From Streptomyces geranii (GTDB lineage Bacteria > Actinomycetota > Actinomycetes > Streptomycetales > Streptomycetaceae), in NCBI RefSeq assembly GCF_002954775.1, contig NZ_PJME01000012.1:62001-126000 (forward strand): 64,000 bases of DNA, written 5' to 3'. The notes below the pieces were generated by a model. It worked only from the letters and a program-made list of their open reading frames with translations, did not search any database and was not told the origin of the DNA. A program made the translations under genes and the position numbers. Numbering within the stretch: the first letter of the stretch is position 1; each line of letters opens with the position of its first letter. Shown in pieces: positions 26,042-33,854 of this stretch.

Positions 26042-26566
26042 TCAGTATTCGAAATCGATGTAGCCGATATCCGTGAATTCCACTTCGAGGTGGTCGGCGC
26101 GGTGGCCGTTGTCTTTGAAGTAGTGCTCCTGGAGGCCTTCGGCGATCGCCTCGTTCGGTGACTCGGTGCTACGTCCCCTGATGGGCGTCGAACAGCCGCC
26201 TGGCGCAGGAGGCCGGGAGACGGACGGTGAGGCGGCGGAAGCGGCCGTCGTCGGTGGTTCCGCCGGGGGCGTCGTAGCCGAACCGAGCCCGGGTCTCCAC
26301 GGTGATCCGGCGTCGATCCGGTCCGTGATCGCCTTCGGCGGGTGCTTGCGCTCGCCCTTGCGGTAGCGCTCCACGGAACGCTGGGTGACGCCGAGCCCCT
26401 GTGCCACGCCCTTGGTCGTCTTGAGCTGCTTGAGCAGGAAGTTGATACGCCCCTGGAGTGTGCGGGGCGGCTCGCGGGTGAACTTCCCCTGGCTGGCGCG
26501 CTCGACAGCGTCGCTGATCGCCGCGTCGTCGGCGTCCGCGTTCGTCGGCCGGATACGTCGCACCAT
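26042..26566 (-). pseudogene. tpg: Telomere terminal protein Tpg, frameshifted
   Basis: The start (from ATG 26566) and end of Tpg lie in one frame. The start has a helix-turn-helix with VAQGLGVTQRSVERYRKGER and KHPPKAITDRID. The end has IAEGLQEHYFKDNG and LEVEFTDIGYIDFEY. The middle (VETRARFGYDAPGGTTDDG, LFDAHQ) lies in a second frame, and part of the region between RID and VETRARF is deleted. Tpg is the protein covalently bound to the ends of linear Streptomyces replicons. The 174-codon open frame is therefore a misleading chimera and the protein should be inactive. It follows tap by 3 bp, the normal tap-tpg order. Confidence 0.85.
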
Positions 26567-26569
26567 GGT

Positions 26570-28141
26570 CTACTCGCCTTCGTCCAGGACGGCGTCGCCG
26601 CCCTTGATGTGCCGGGCCGGGTTGTAGCCCTTCTCCATCAGGTCGACCGCCCACGGCAGCTCCTGGATGCCCTCCAGCTTGGCCAGGCCCGGCGTGGGCC
26701 CGAGGCGGAAGCCGCCGGGCTGGGGCTTGCCGGAGGCCGCGTACGGCAGGAAGTCCAGCGGCGAGGGGCCGGGCTCGGGTAGACGACGCAGTCGGAGAGC
26801 ACGGCGAGCGGGTACAGGCCGGTCATCTTGGCCATGTTGTTGAGTTTGCGGTGCATGTTCACCCGGACCTTGCTGATGACGGCGGCGCGGATGTCGGGAC
26901 GCCAGGTCGGGCGCTCCAGGGCCCGCCACCGGTCCCCGTCCTGGTAGTTCTTGCCCTGGTGACGCTCGCGCAGCTTGCCGATGCCCCCTTGACGGTGCCC
27001 TTGATGGCCGCGAGGACGGCCGCCAGCGCGGGGTCGACGTCCTTGTGCCGCTCCATCGCCGCGAGGAAGGCCCGGTCGTCCAGGTCCTTGGTGACGCCGA
27101 GGTCGGCGAGGGTGTCAACGTACGCGTTCTTGAGCCGGTCGTGCCACCGGTCCAGGTACGCGCCGGTCTCGCGGCGCAGGTACGCCTCGATCGGAGCGAC
27201 GTTGTAGCCGAGCTCCTGGGCGTAGGCGACGGTGTGCGTCTGGAACCAGGCCGGGCCCGTCGGGCGCTCGCCGGTCGGCGTGAACGGCGAGGGCAGGCGC
27301 GGGTCCAGCTCGATGTGGGCGAGGTCGACCAGCCAGGAGCCGGGGATCTTCGGGTTGAAGGCCGGGGCGTGGAAGTGGTCGGGCTGCGACAGGCCGACGA
27401 CCAGGCGGGCGGCAGCGGCGAGGAACGCCGTGTTGAGGTCCAGGCCGACCGCGTACGGCAGCTGGCACTCCTCATCGGTCAGCAGGTTCACCGGCCGCAC
27501 CCACTGGTACGCCTCCTCATTGAGGAATCCGCCCGTCCAGCCGGAGTGCACGACCACGGGGTGCTCGGGGGTGGCCTCCGGCGGCGCCGGGTCCATCGGC
27601 TCCTTCCCGAGCGAACCCGGGTTGTGGCCGGGCACCCAGTTCCCGGTCGCGTCGTCGCGCACCGCGCGTGGGCGGGCGCAGCGCGGTCATCAGCTCCAGC
27701 CCGGAGACGGCCGTCGACCCGCGCGGAGTGATGACCCGCTGGGCGTACACCCCCAGGACTCGGGCGACGTCGGCCGGCTCCATCTCCGCGACACCGGGAC
27801 ACGACCGGGGATCGAGCGCGTCCCAGAACAGGATCGCGAGTTGCACGCACTGGCGCTGGTTGCCCTGCGCCTTGCGGTAGATCCGCGCCCACGGGCCGAA
27901 CCCGCGCTGCGTGAGCCCCCACTTCGCCTTCGCCACATGCTTGACGACCGGGTGGTCCTCGGGCAGGCGCAGCGAGCGGCGCTGCTCGTGTCGCTCGAGG
28001 CGCTCGGGGAGCGCGAGCTTCACGGCGGCCGTGGCGGTGAGCACGATCAGCGGGTCGCTGTCCTTGCCGTTCTTGTGCAGGCGCGGCGCACCGAGCCCGG
28101 ACTCCTTGAGCGTCCACTCCACCAGCTGCGGGACGGTGTGA
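26570..28141 (-). pseudogene. tap: Telomere-associated protein Tap, truncated and frameshifted
   Basis: The second two thirds of Tap are readable but split over frames. Codons from 28141 give EWTLKESGLGAPRLHKNGKD to VSGLELMTALRPPT. A shift near 27660 leads to AYQWVRPVNLLTDEECQLPY and LDDRAFLAAMERHKDVDPAL. Another near 26990 leads to VNMHRKLNNMAKMTGLYPLA, and the final part SPLDFLPYAASGKPQPGGFR continues to TAG 26570. The N-terminal third is missing: a foreign plus-strand gene fragment begins at 28143. Tap recruits Tpg to telomere 3' overhangs during linear replicon end-patching. The broken pair suggests a dead linear plasmid end locus or a decayed subtelomeric copy. Confidence 0.85.
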
Positions 28142-28205
28142 GTGCCGCAGTCTGGCCTCGTCTCTGTCCCAGAGCGGTGACTTCTGGACGACGCAGGCCG
28201 TCACC

Positions 28206-28553
28206 GTGCAGGGACTCGTGCCCGCGGTGTGCGCCATGCAGAAGAGCGGCGTCGTCGTGGTGGTCCGCGACGCCAACGCCCAGATATACGGGCAGAGCCT
28301 GTGCAGCTCCCTACTGCAAAACGGCTGGGCTGAAGACGCGCAGGCCGCGCGGACCGCACAGGAGCAGGACCAGCAGACGGTGCAGACGGTGCAGACGGTG
28401 CAGACGGTGCAGACGGTGCAGACGGACGAGACCATAGACGACCTCAACGCCATCTTGAAGACCGCCTGTAGCATCGCCAACACGCTCGGCACCGCCGAAT
28501 GCGCCGACAGCGGCCCCGGCGAGGTACCGGAAGGGCTGTCGCACATCTCTTGA
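28206..28553 (+). CDS. C-terminal fragment of an unknown protein with QTV repeats
   Basis: 115 codons from GTG 28206. In-frame coding potential extends back to about 28143 (SQSGDFWTTQAVTVQGLVP), where it meets the tap remnant without a start codon, so the 5' end is probably lost. It contains VCAMQKSGVVVVVRDANAQI, a tandem Gln-Thr-Val run (five repeats) and a helical tail. No family is recognised. Confidence 0.4.
   Translation: MQGLVPAVCAMQKSGVVVVVRDANAQIYGQSLCSSLLQNGWAEDAQAARTAQEQDQQTVQTVQTVQTVQTVQTDETIDDLNAILKTACSIANTLGTAECADSGPGEVPEGLSHIS
28374..28425 (+). repeat. 9-bp tandem repeat (CAGACGGTG x5, plus partial)
   Basis: CAGACGGTG occurs five times exactly from 28374 to 28418, followed by CAGACGG. 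It encodes QTV repeats in the plus-strand frame. The unit number is likely to vary between strains. Confidence 0.9.
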
Positions 28554-28713
28554 ATGCCTGATGTGGACGGTCACGTAATCCCCAGGCTGCCCTCCCGTCG
28601 TTCCGGAGGGAGGGCGGGGCAGGCGTGCCTGAAGGCGGCCCGGCCTACCGCCCTGAGCGGAGGCCACGCGAATTCACAGGACAGGTGCGAGCCGGCTCCG
28701 CGATCATTGGCCG

Positions 28714-29475
28714 ATGACCACGAGACCGGACCTTCTCAGTCTGAGCATCGCGTGCCCTCCACCCGACGAGGGCAGCGTGGAGGTCCGCCCGATCGTCAAT
28801 GGCCGGGATCTTCTGGCCGAGGTGATCCCCGGCGGCGTGGGAGGCTCCCGGTACCTGGGAGTGGGCCCCAGGCATCTGCTTGGCCAGGACGGGCCGTTGC
28901 ATGCCACGGCGACACCCCACGAGGTTCGTCTCGCCTGGTCCGGGTGCGGCGTGGAGGAGTGCTGTGGCGCGCTGTACATGACGATCACGCGTAACGAGGA
29001 TCATATTGTCTGGGCGGGCTGGCGCGACCCGGCCAATCAGGACTTCGACCTGCCGGAGCTTCGGTTCACCGCAGGTCAGTACGAGGCCGAGGTCCTGCGA
29101 GCCGGCGAGGACCGCAGTTGGGAGTGGCCGGCAGGAGCGGTTGCGCGGCTACTTGAGGCGGGGCTGAGAGGACGCGGGGACTGGCTCGTCAGGTGGGACT
29201 GCGAGTTGGAAGGTGTCTGGGCCTCCCGCAAGGAACCCGATCGCATCCACGTCGTCCTGTGGCATCCCCGCAACCGGGCCGATGTAGAACTGCCCTGGCT
29301 GCAGTTCGGGATGACCCTCCCGATCTCCGCGGACGCCCCATCGGTCCAAGCCGAACGCCTTGAAGCGCGGCTGACCGCAGGCGATCCCCGTGCCACCGCC
29401 GAGGTCTGGGGAGGTTCGCATGATGCCGAGCAACTGGGCTACCCATGGCCGCCGATCGACCTGTCGTCCGGGTGA
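28714..29475 (+). CDS. Conserved hypothetical protein
   Basis: 253 aa from ATG 28714, soluble, rich in Trp, Glu and Gly (GLRGRGDWLVRWDCELEGVW, then ADVELPWLQFGMTLPI). GC3-rich codon use and a terminator directly after the stop support a real gene. It looks like the stand-alone Streptomyces proteins of unknown function found in accessory regions. An immunity-type role cannot be excluded. No motif is recognised. Confidence 0.6.
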   Translation: MTTRPDLLSLSIACPPPDEGSVEVRPIVNGRDLLAEVIPGGVGGSRYLGVGPRHLLGQDGPLHATATPHEVRLAWSGCGVEECCGALYMTITRNEDHIVWAGWRDPANQDFDLPELRFTAGQYEAEVLRAGEDRSWEWPAGAVARLLEAGLRGRGDWLVRWDCELEGVWASRKEPDRIHVVLWHPRNRADVELPWLQFGMTLPISADAPSVQAERLEARLTAGDPRATAEVWGGSHDAEQLGYPWPPIDLSSG

Positions 29476-29513
29476 ACGGCAGGAAGAGACGGGGTTCGGC
29501 CTTCCCCTGCCGT
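29476..29513 (+). terminator. Hairpin after the hypothetical gene
   Basis: ACGGCAGG (29476-29483) pairs with CCTGCCGT (29506-29513), and inner AGGAAG/CTTCC pairing extends the stem, directly after the stop. The remaining 320 bp before the methyltransferase hold only two similar boxes ending AAGCGTGACCG (about 29548 and 29605). Confidence 0.6.
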
Positions 29514-29837
29514 TGGCCATCCATTCGCAACCGCCATCCCCATGGGGAAGCGTGACCGTGCGGGTGGGGAATTACGTAAGGCTGATCATGTAGATCGTGG
29601 GGAAAAGCGTGACCGCTGACACCTGAAACTGTCGGGATCTTGAGAGTCCTCCCTGGAGATAGCACCGAACTCGGTCGTGGGCCGGTGCCTGGAATCCGCC
29701 CCGCTTGGGATGGCCCCGTTTGGCGATCACCAGAGCATGATCTGACCGAGTGTTTTGGCCCCGCCCGGAGTCGGTCGGTGGATCTTCTTCAATTCCGTTG
29801 GTTCGGCGGGTGGTTGGTCAGTAGCGTGAAGGTCTTG

Positions 29838-30560
29838 ATGACTGAAACCTGGGACACGATCGCTGATTGGTATGTCGAGCGGGTACGCACCGGCTCTGCG
29901 ATGCACGAATTCGCCCGCGATGTCCTGCTCGACGGGCTTCCTGCTGACCTTGATGGTCAGCGCATCCTGGATCTCGGGTGCGGGGAAGGGCTGATCACAC
30001 GCGCCCTGGCCCTTCGCGGCGGGTCCGTCGTCGGTATCGACCCGTCTCCTCGCATGATCGGCCATGCCCAGACCGCCGAGCAGGCCAGCCCGAGTGGCGC
30101 TCTCTATGCCGTGGACGACGGGGCCTCGCCGGCCACTGTCGCGGCGGGCAGTGTGGAGTGGGTGACCGCTGGACTGTCCTTGAACAACGTGCCCGACCTC
30201 GCAGCCGCGATCCGTGCCGTGCGGCGGGTACTGGTGCCCGGGGGACGTCTGGTCTTCACCATTCCGCACCCGTGTTTCGAGGCGCCGCATGCGCGGTGGA
30301 GCCTTGGCGCGGACGAGCCGCCGGGCCGTGTGGTGGGGAACTACTTCGCCGAGGGATTCTGGCGCTCGGTCAATCCCGTCGGCGCCCGTCGGGCGGGCAA
30401 CCAGCACCGCATGCTCTCCACCTATGTGACCAGCCTGGTTGAGCACGGGTTCGTGATCGAAAGTGTCGCGGAGCCGGCTCCGGACGCGCGGGTGGTCGGC
30501 GAGCATCCGCTGCGGGCCGGGCTGCCGCCGTTCCTGCTCGTCAGCGGTCTGCGGAGTTGA
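29838..30560 (+). CDS. Class I SAM-dependent methyltransferase
   Basis: 240 aa from ATG 29838 (MTETWDTIADWY; the frame is open further upstream but without a ribosome site). SAM-binding motif I is RILDLGCGEGLITRAL (about 44-59), acidic loop VVGIDPSP follows, and post-I and motif III regions include VRRVLVPGGRLVFTIPHPCF. It is a Methyltransf_11/25-type small-molecule methyltransferase and the substrate cannot be inferred. It is flanked by IS remnants and belongs to no visible operon. Confidence 0.85.
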   Translation: MTETWDTIADWYVERVRTGSAMHEFARDVLLDGLPADLDGQRILDLGCGEGLITRALALRGGSVVGIDPSPRMIGHAQTAEQASPSGALYAVDDGASPATVAAGSVEWVTAGLSLNNVPDLAAAIRAVRRVLVPGGRLVFTIPHPCFEAPHARWSLGADEPPGRVVGNYFAEGFWRSVNPVGARRAGNQHRMLSTYVTSLVEHGFVIESVAEPAPDARVVGEHPLRAGLPPFLLVSGLRS

Positions 30561-30564
30561 ACTG

Positions 30565-30715
30565 TCAGCTGACCGTGCCCTGTTGGGCGCGGGTCTGGGC
30601 GAGGCGGTAGGAATCGGTTTCGGTTTCGATGATGTTGCTGCCGAAGGTGAGCCGGGCCACGATGGCCGCGCAGAGAGCCGGGGGTCGGTGAACATCTTCG
30701 TCCAGCCGCTGAAGC
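30565..30715 (-). mobile_element. IS21-like IstB helper C-terminal scrap
   Basis: The minus strand encodes LCAAIVARLTFGSNIIETET, then DSYRLAQTRAQ and a stop at 30565. This resembles the end of IstB-type ATP-binding helper proteins. An upstream frameshift (MFTDPRL in another frame) shows decay. Confidence 0.45.
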
Positions 30716-30716
30716 T

Positions 30717-31290
30717 CCGCGTTCGGCGAGTTCGGCCCGCTGGGCATCCGCTCCATCGGTGGGTCCTACTGGGACGAACGGGGCTGTCCTGACCGGGTTC
30801 CGGCGACCTACCACCGCACCCACGTGGTGACCTGCTTCCACGGCTGCTACCCAGTCGGCGACGACACGCTGTGGGGCGTCAACCGCCGACGCAAGGAAGC
30901 CGTGAACTCCCTGACCGCGCTGAAGTCGATCCGCGCCGCGCGCCCGGACGGCGCCCCGATCTACGCGATCATGGACAACCTCTCCGCGCACAAGGGCACC
31001 AAGATCCGCGCCTGGGCGAAGAAAAACAAGGTGTAACTGTGCTTCACCCCGACCAACGCCTCCCGGGCCAACCCGATCGAGGCCCACTTCGGACCGCTGC
31101 GGCAGTTCCCCTGGACTACTCCCGCCATCCGAACCACCCCGTCCAGACCCGTGCCCTGCACGCCTGCCTGCGTTCGCGCAACGCCAACGCCCGCCACCCC
31201 GATGCCTGGCAGCCCAACGCCGCGAGCGTGCTCGTATCCGCAGCGAAAGGCATCCGCCGGGGCGGACAACCCCACCCGGCCGCAGCATGA
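30717..31290 (+). mobile_element. IS630-family transposase remnant (C-terminal half)
   Basis: The plus strand encodes FGEFGPLGIRSIGGSYWDER, VTCFHGCYPVGDDTLWGVNR and IYAIMDNLSAHKGTKIRAWA (the second catalytic Asp). It is stopped by TAA at 31034-31036 where the family has a sense codon, then continues as LCFTPTNASRANPIEAHFGP with the catalytic Glu, followed by frameshifts. It is degenerate and unlike the intact IS630-type protein at 684-1622. Confidence 0.8.
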
Positions 31291-31320
31291 CCGGGCCTGG
31301 TGATCCGCCCCCGTTACTTC

Positions 31321-31809
31321 TCAGCGAATACCGACCCGGCTGGGTGCCAACTCGGCGATGACCTCATCACCGTCAACTGCTCCCGTCGGTACGAAACCCA
31401 GCGATGTGTAGAGCCGTCCGGCAACGGCGTTGTCCGGCTGATAGGACAGCCGGATCGTCCAGCAGCCCTCCTGCGCCGCCAACCAGCCCGTCATGGTCAG
31501 CAGAAGGGCGCGGCCGATGCCCTTGCCCTGCTCGGCGCCGTCGATCAGCATTCCCCCGATCCAGTGCGAGCCGTCATCGTCCAGACCCCACATGACGTGT
31601 CCGACGACCACGTCGTCGGCGTAGACCGCCAGCGAGTTCCAGTTGTCCTCACGCATCGACAACAAGAGGTAGCGGGCCGCCATGGCGGGGACATGACTTC
31701 GCTGCCCGTCGAGAGGCACGATGTCGGCGACCGCGCGCCAGTTCTCGTCGCCCACCTCCCGTAGGGTGACGCGCCGTCCGGTCCGGTCGAAAAATTCGCG
31801 GTCAATCAT
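31321..31809 (-). CDS. GNAT-family N-acetyltransferase
   Basis: 162 aa from ATG 31809. The acetyl-CoA site is IDGAEQGKGIGRALLLTM (motif A Q/RxxGxG/A), preceded by the VVGHVMWGLDDD strand and followed by LSYQPDNAVAGRLYTSLGF (motif B). It probably acetylates a small amine or a protein terminus. It stands alone between two IS remnants and is intact. Confidence 0.85.
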   Translation of the reverse strand: MIDREFFDRTGRRVTLREVGDENWRAVADIVPLDGQRSHVPAMAARYLLLSMREDNWNSLAVYADDVVVGHVMWGLDDDGSHWIGGMLIDGAEQGKGIGRALLLTMTGWLAAQEGCWTIRLSYQPDNAVAGRLYTSLGFVPTGAVDGDEVIAELAPSRVGIR

Positions 31810-31867
31810 CCGATGAGGCTACTGCTCGCAGTTCAGTGATCCGGCGAACCTACGCGGTCACAGCACT

Positions 31868-32877
31868 GGAGCTGTTCGGGGTTCGGATCATGTGGCCACC
31901 CCGCGCCAGGTTTTGACCTTCTGAAAGCAGCGTTCGACGGTGTTTCTCTCCTTGTAGAGGTCGGTGTCGTGACTGACGGGCCGGCCGCCCTTACTGCCCT
32001 TCCTCTTGCGGTTGGCGGCATCGTCCCTCTTCTCCGGGATGACGGCCTTGATGCCACGCCTGCGTAGGTACGAGCGGTTGCCCCTGGAGGAGTAGGTCGT
32101 GTCGGCGGCGACCGCGTCCGGGCGGGTGCGCGGGCGGCCGACCGGCCCCGGGACCCTGATCTTGTCCAGCACGGCTTTGAACTGCGGGCAGTCCGCTGCC
32201 TGACCGGGCGTCAGGACGAAAGCTAGCGGCAGCCCGGCCGAGTCGACCGCGGCATGGACCTTGCTGCTCAGGCCGCACCGGGACCTGCCGAGTCCGGCAG
32301 CCTTCGCACGGGCCCTGCGACGCCGCCGCTTCGCGGCACGATCCGCACCCGCCCGGTGTGCACCGGCCGCGTCCGCCTCAGCGTGTGCTGCACCACCCGC
32401 CACACCGGCGGCTGGTACGCCAGCGGAACCCCCCTTTTTCCTCCGTCAGCGCCTGCTCCAGGGCGTCCAGGGTCTCCCCGGCGACGGCCAGCCCTGAAGC
32501 GTCCTGGTGCGCGCGCACCACCGTGGAGTCCACGCTCACCAAATCCAGGCCGACCGGCCCACGCCCGGCCGCCTCCACGATCAACGCGTCCGTCAGCCCC
32601 TGGCACACGCCGACCCCGGCCCAACTGCTGAACCGGGAGTACACCGTGGACCAGGGACCGTACCGCTCAGGGACATCACGCCAGCCCTACCCGGTACGAA
32701 ACCGCCAGATCACCCCGTTGAACTGGTCCCGCACCCGCCGGGGCAACGGCCCCGTGGCCGCCACCGGCAAAAGCGGCTCGATCAGGGCCCACTCGGCATC
32801 CGTCACATCAAGACGCGCCACACCCGAGTCCTAGCAGCACCCAACGAGACAAAGAGATCCGAACCCCGAACAGCCCC
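31868..32877 (-). mobile_element. IS5-family element with 22-bp terminal inverted repeats
   Basis: The ends at 31868-31889 and 32856-32877 are inverted copies matching at 21 of 22 positions (shared core GCTGTTCGGGGTTCGGATC). The 1,010-bp element carries one broken transposase. No clear target duplication is present. Confidence 0.85.
31888..32821 (-). pseudogene. IS5-family transposase, broken
   Basis: The frame should start at GTG 32821 (MARLDVTDAEWALIEPLLP in the family sense) but has an in-frame TAG after the IWRFRTG region. The DDE domain is then spread over frames: LDLVSVDSTVVRAHQD (first Asp), GLGRSRCGLSSKVHAAVDSA, VRGPVG-like KIRVPGPVGRPRTRPDAVAA and YKERNTVERCFQKVKTWRG (Glu). It ends early at GVAT by a stop inside the terminal repeat. 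Confidence 0.85.
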
Positions 32878-32921
32878 TAGGCGAGATCAAGAACAAAAGA
32901 ACGTGTTGATTCCCGGCATCC

Positions 32922-33734
32922 CTAAATCGGCCTCCCCAGCCCCGCCACGAGCCCCGCTATGTCGTCCTCGTAGGTCAGGTAGCGGCCGGTGAGCGCGTCG
33001 GCCTCGCCCCGGATCAGCGGAAGCAGGTTGGCGATCGCCTCGGCGACGGGGGTGTACCGGCCGGCCGCGCGCTGTGTGTCGAGCCAGGAAGCAACTCGGC
33101 GCTGCCACGGGTTGTCGCTGTCCCGTGGTGCGTCCGCGACCGATCCGAGGCCGACGTCCACGATCCCCGGGTGGTAGCTGAGCACGGTGATCCCGTGTGG
33201 CAGCAGTTCGATGGCCATGTTCTCGGTCAGCTTGTTCACCGCCGCTTTGGACACCGAGTAGGCGCTGACGTACGGCCAGCGGGTGTGCCCCGCATTGCTG
33301 GAGATGGTGACGATCCTCCCCGCGCCGCGCTCGATCATGCCGGGCAGCACCGCCCGGCAGGCTGCCAGCGTGCCACCCAAGTTGACCTCCATCGCGTGCC
33401 ACCACTCGGCCGGGTCGCTCTCCCAGGCCGGTCCGACCGGCCCGGGCACACCGGCGTTGTTGACCAACACGTCGATCCCGCCGAGCCGGGCGGTGGCCAG
33501 CTCGACGGCCTTGTCCAGTTCGGCGTCATTGGTGACGTCTGCGGCAGCCGTGACGACTTCGGGGCCTCGGTCGAGACCGGCGGCGGCCCTGGGGAGCGAG
33601 TCGGTATCGCGCGTGGTCAGCATCAGGTGCCCTCCCGCCGTGTGGACGGCCTCGGCGATGGCCCGCCCGAGCCCTCCGGCCGCGCCTGTCACCAGGACCC
33701 GCAGCCCGGCCAGGTCCGTCGTGTCTTGAGACAT
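32922..33734 (-). CDS. Short-chain dehydrogenase/reductase (SDR)
   Basis: 270 aa from ATG 33734 (MSQDTTDLAG), chosen because GGAGG lies upstream; the frame is open to 33755. It has the cofactor motif TGAAGGLGRAIA (TGxxxGxG), NNAG at about 88-91, the catalytic Ser in IVTISSNAG, and YSVSKAAV (YxxxK). Motifs fit a classical NAD(P)-dependent SDR. It lies 120 bp downstream of the PKS gene in the same direction and may tailor its product (ketone reduction or alcohol oxidation). The IS5 element sits directly behind it. Confidence 0.92.
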   Translation of the reverse strand: MSQDTTDLAGLRVLVTGAAGGLGRAIAEAVHTAGGHLMLTTRDTDSLPRAAAGLDRGPEVVTAAADVTNDAELDKAVELATARLGGIDVLVNNAGVPGPVGPAWESDPAEWWHAMEVNLGGTLAACRAVLPGMIERGAGRIVTISSNAGHTRWPYVSAYSVSKAAVNKLTENMAIELLPHGITVLSYHPGIVDVGLGSVADAPRDSDNPWQRRVASWLDTQRAAGRYTPVAEAIANLLPLIRGEADALTGRYLTYEDDIAGLVAGLGRPI

Positions 33735-33854
33735 CACAACCTCCACCACGATCAAGTGAGTTTTCCAGGGCTCCGCTGTGATTGCGCCGACCAGGCGCTG
33801 GTGACAGGGGCCGGGTCGGTGATCCCCCGTCGGCGGCTTAGCCGTACGCCCGCA

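Noticed and set aside
26042..26566. Calling the 174-codon frame an intact Tpg
   Set aside because: The middle of the protein lies in another frame and part of it is deleted, so the open frame is a coincidence of two shifts.
28374..28425. CRISPR array
   Set aside because: The unit is 9 bp without spacers and codes for Gln-Thr-Val repeats. No cas gene is present.
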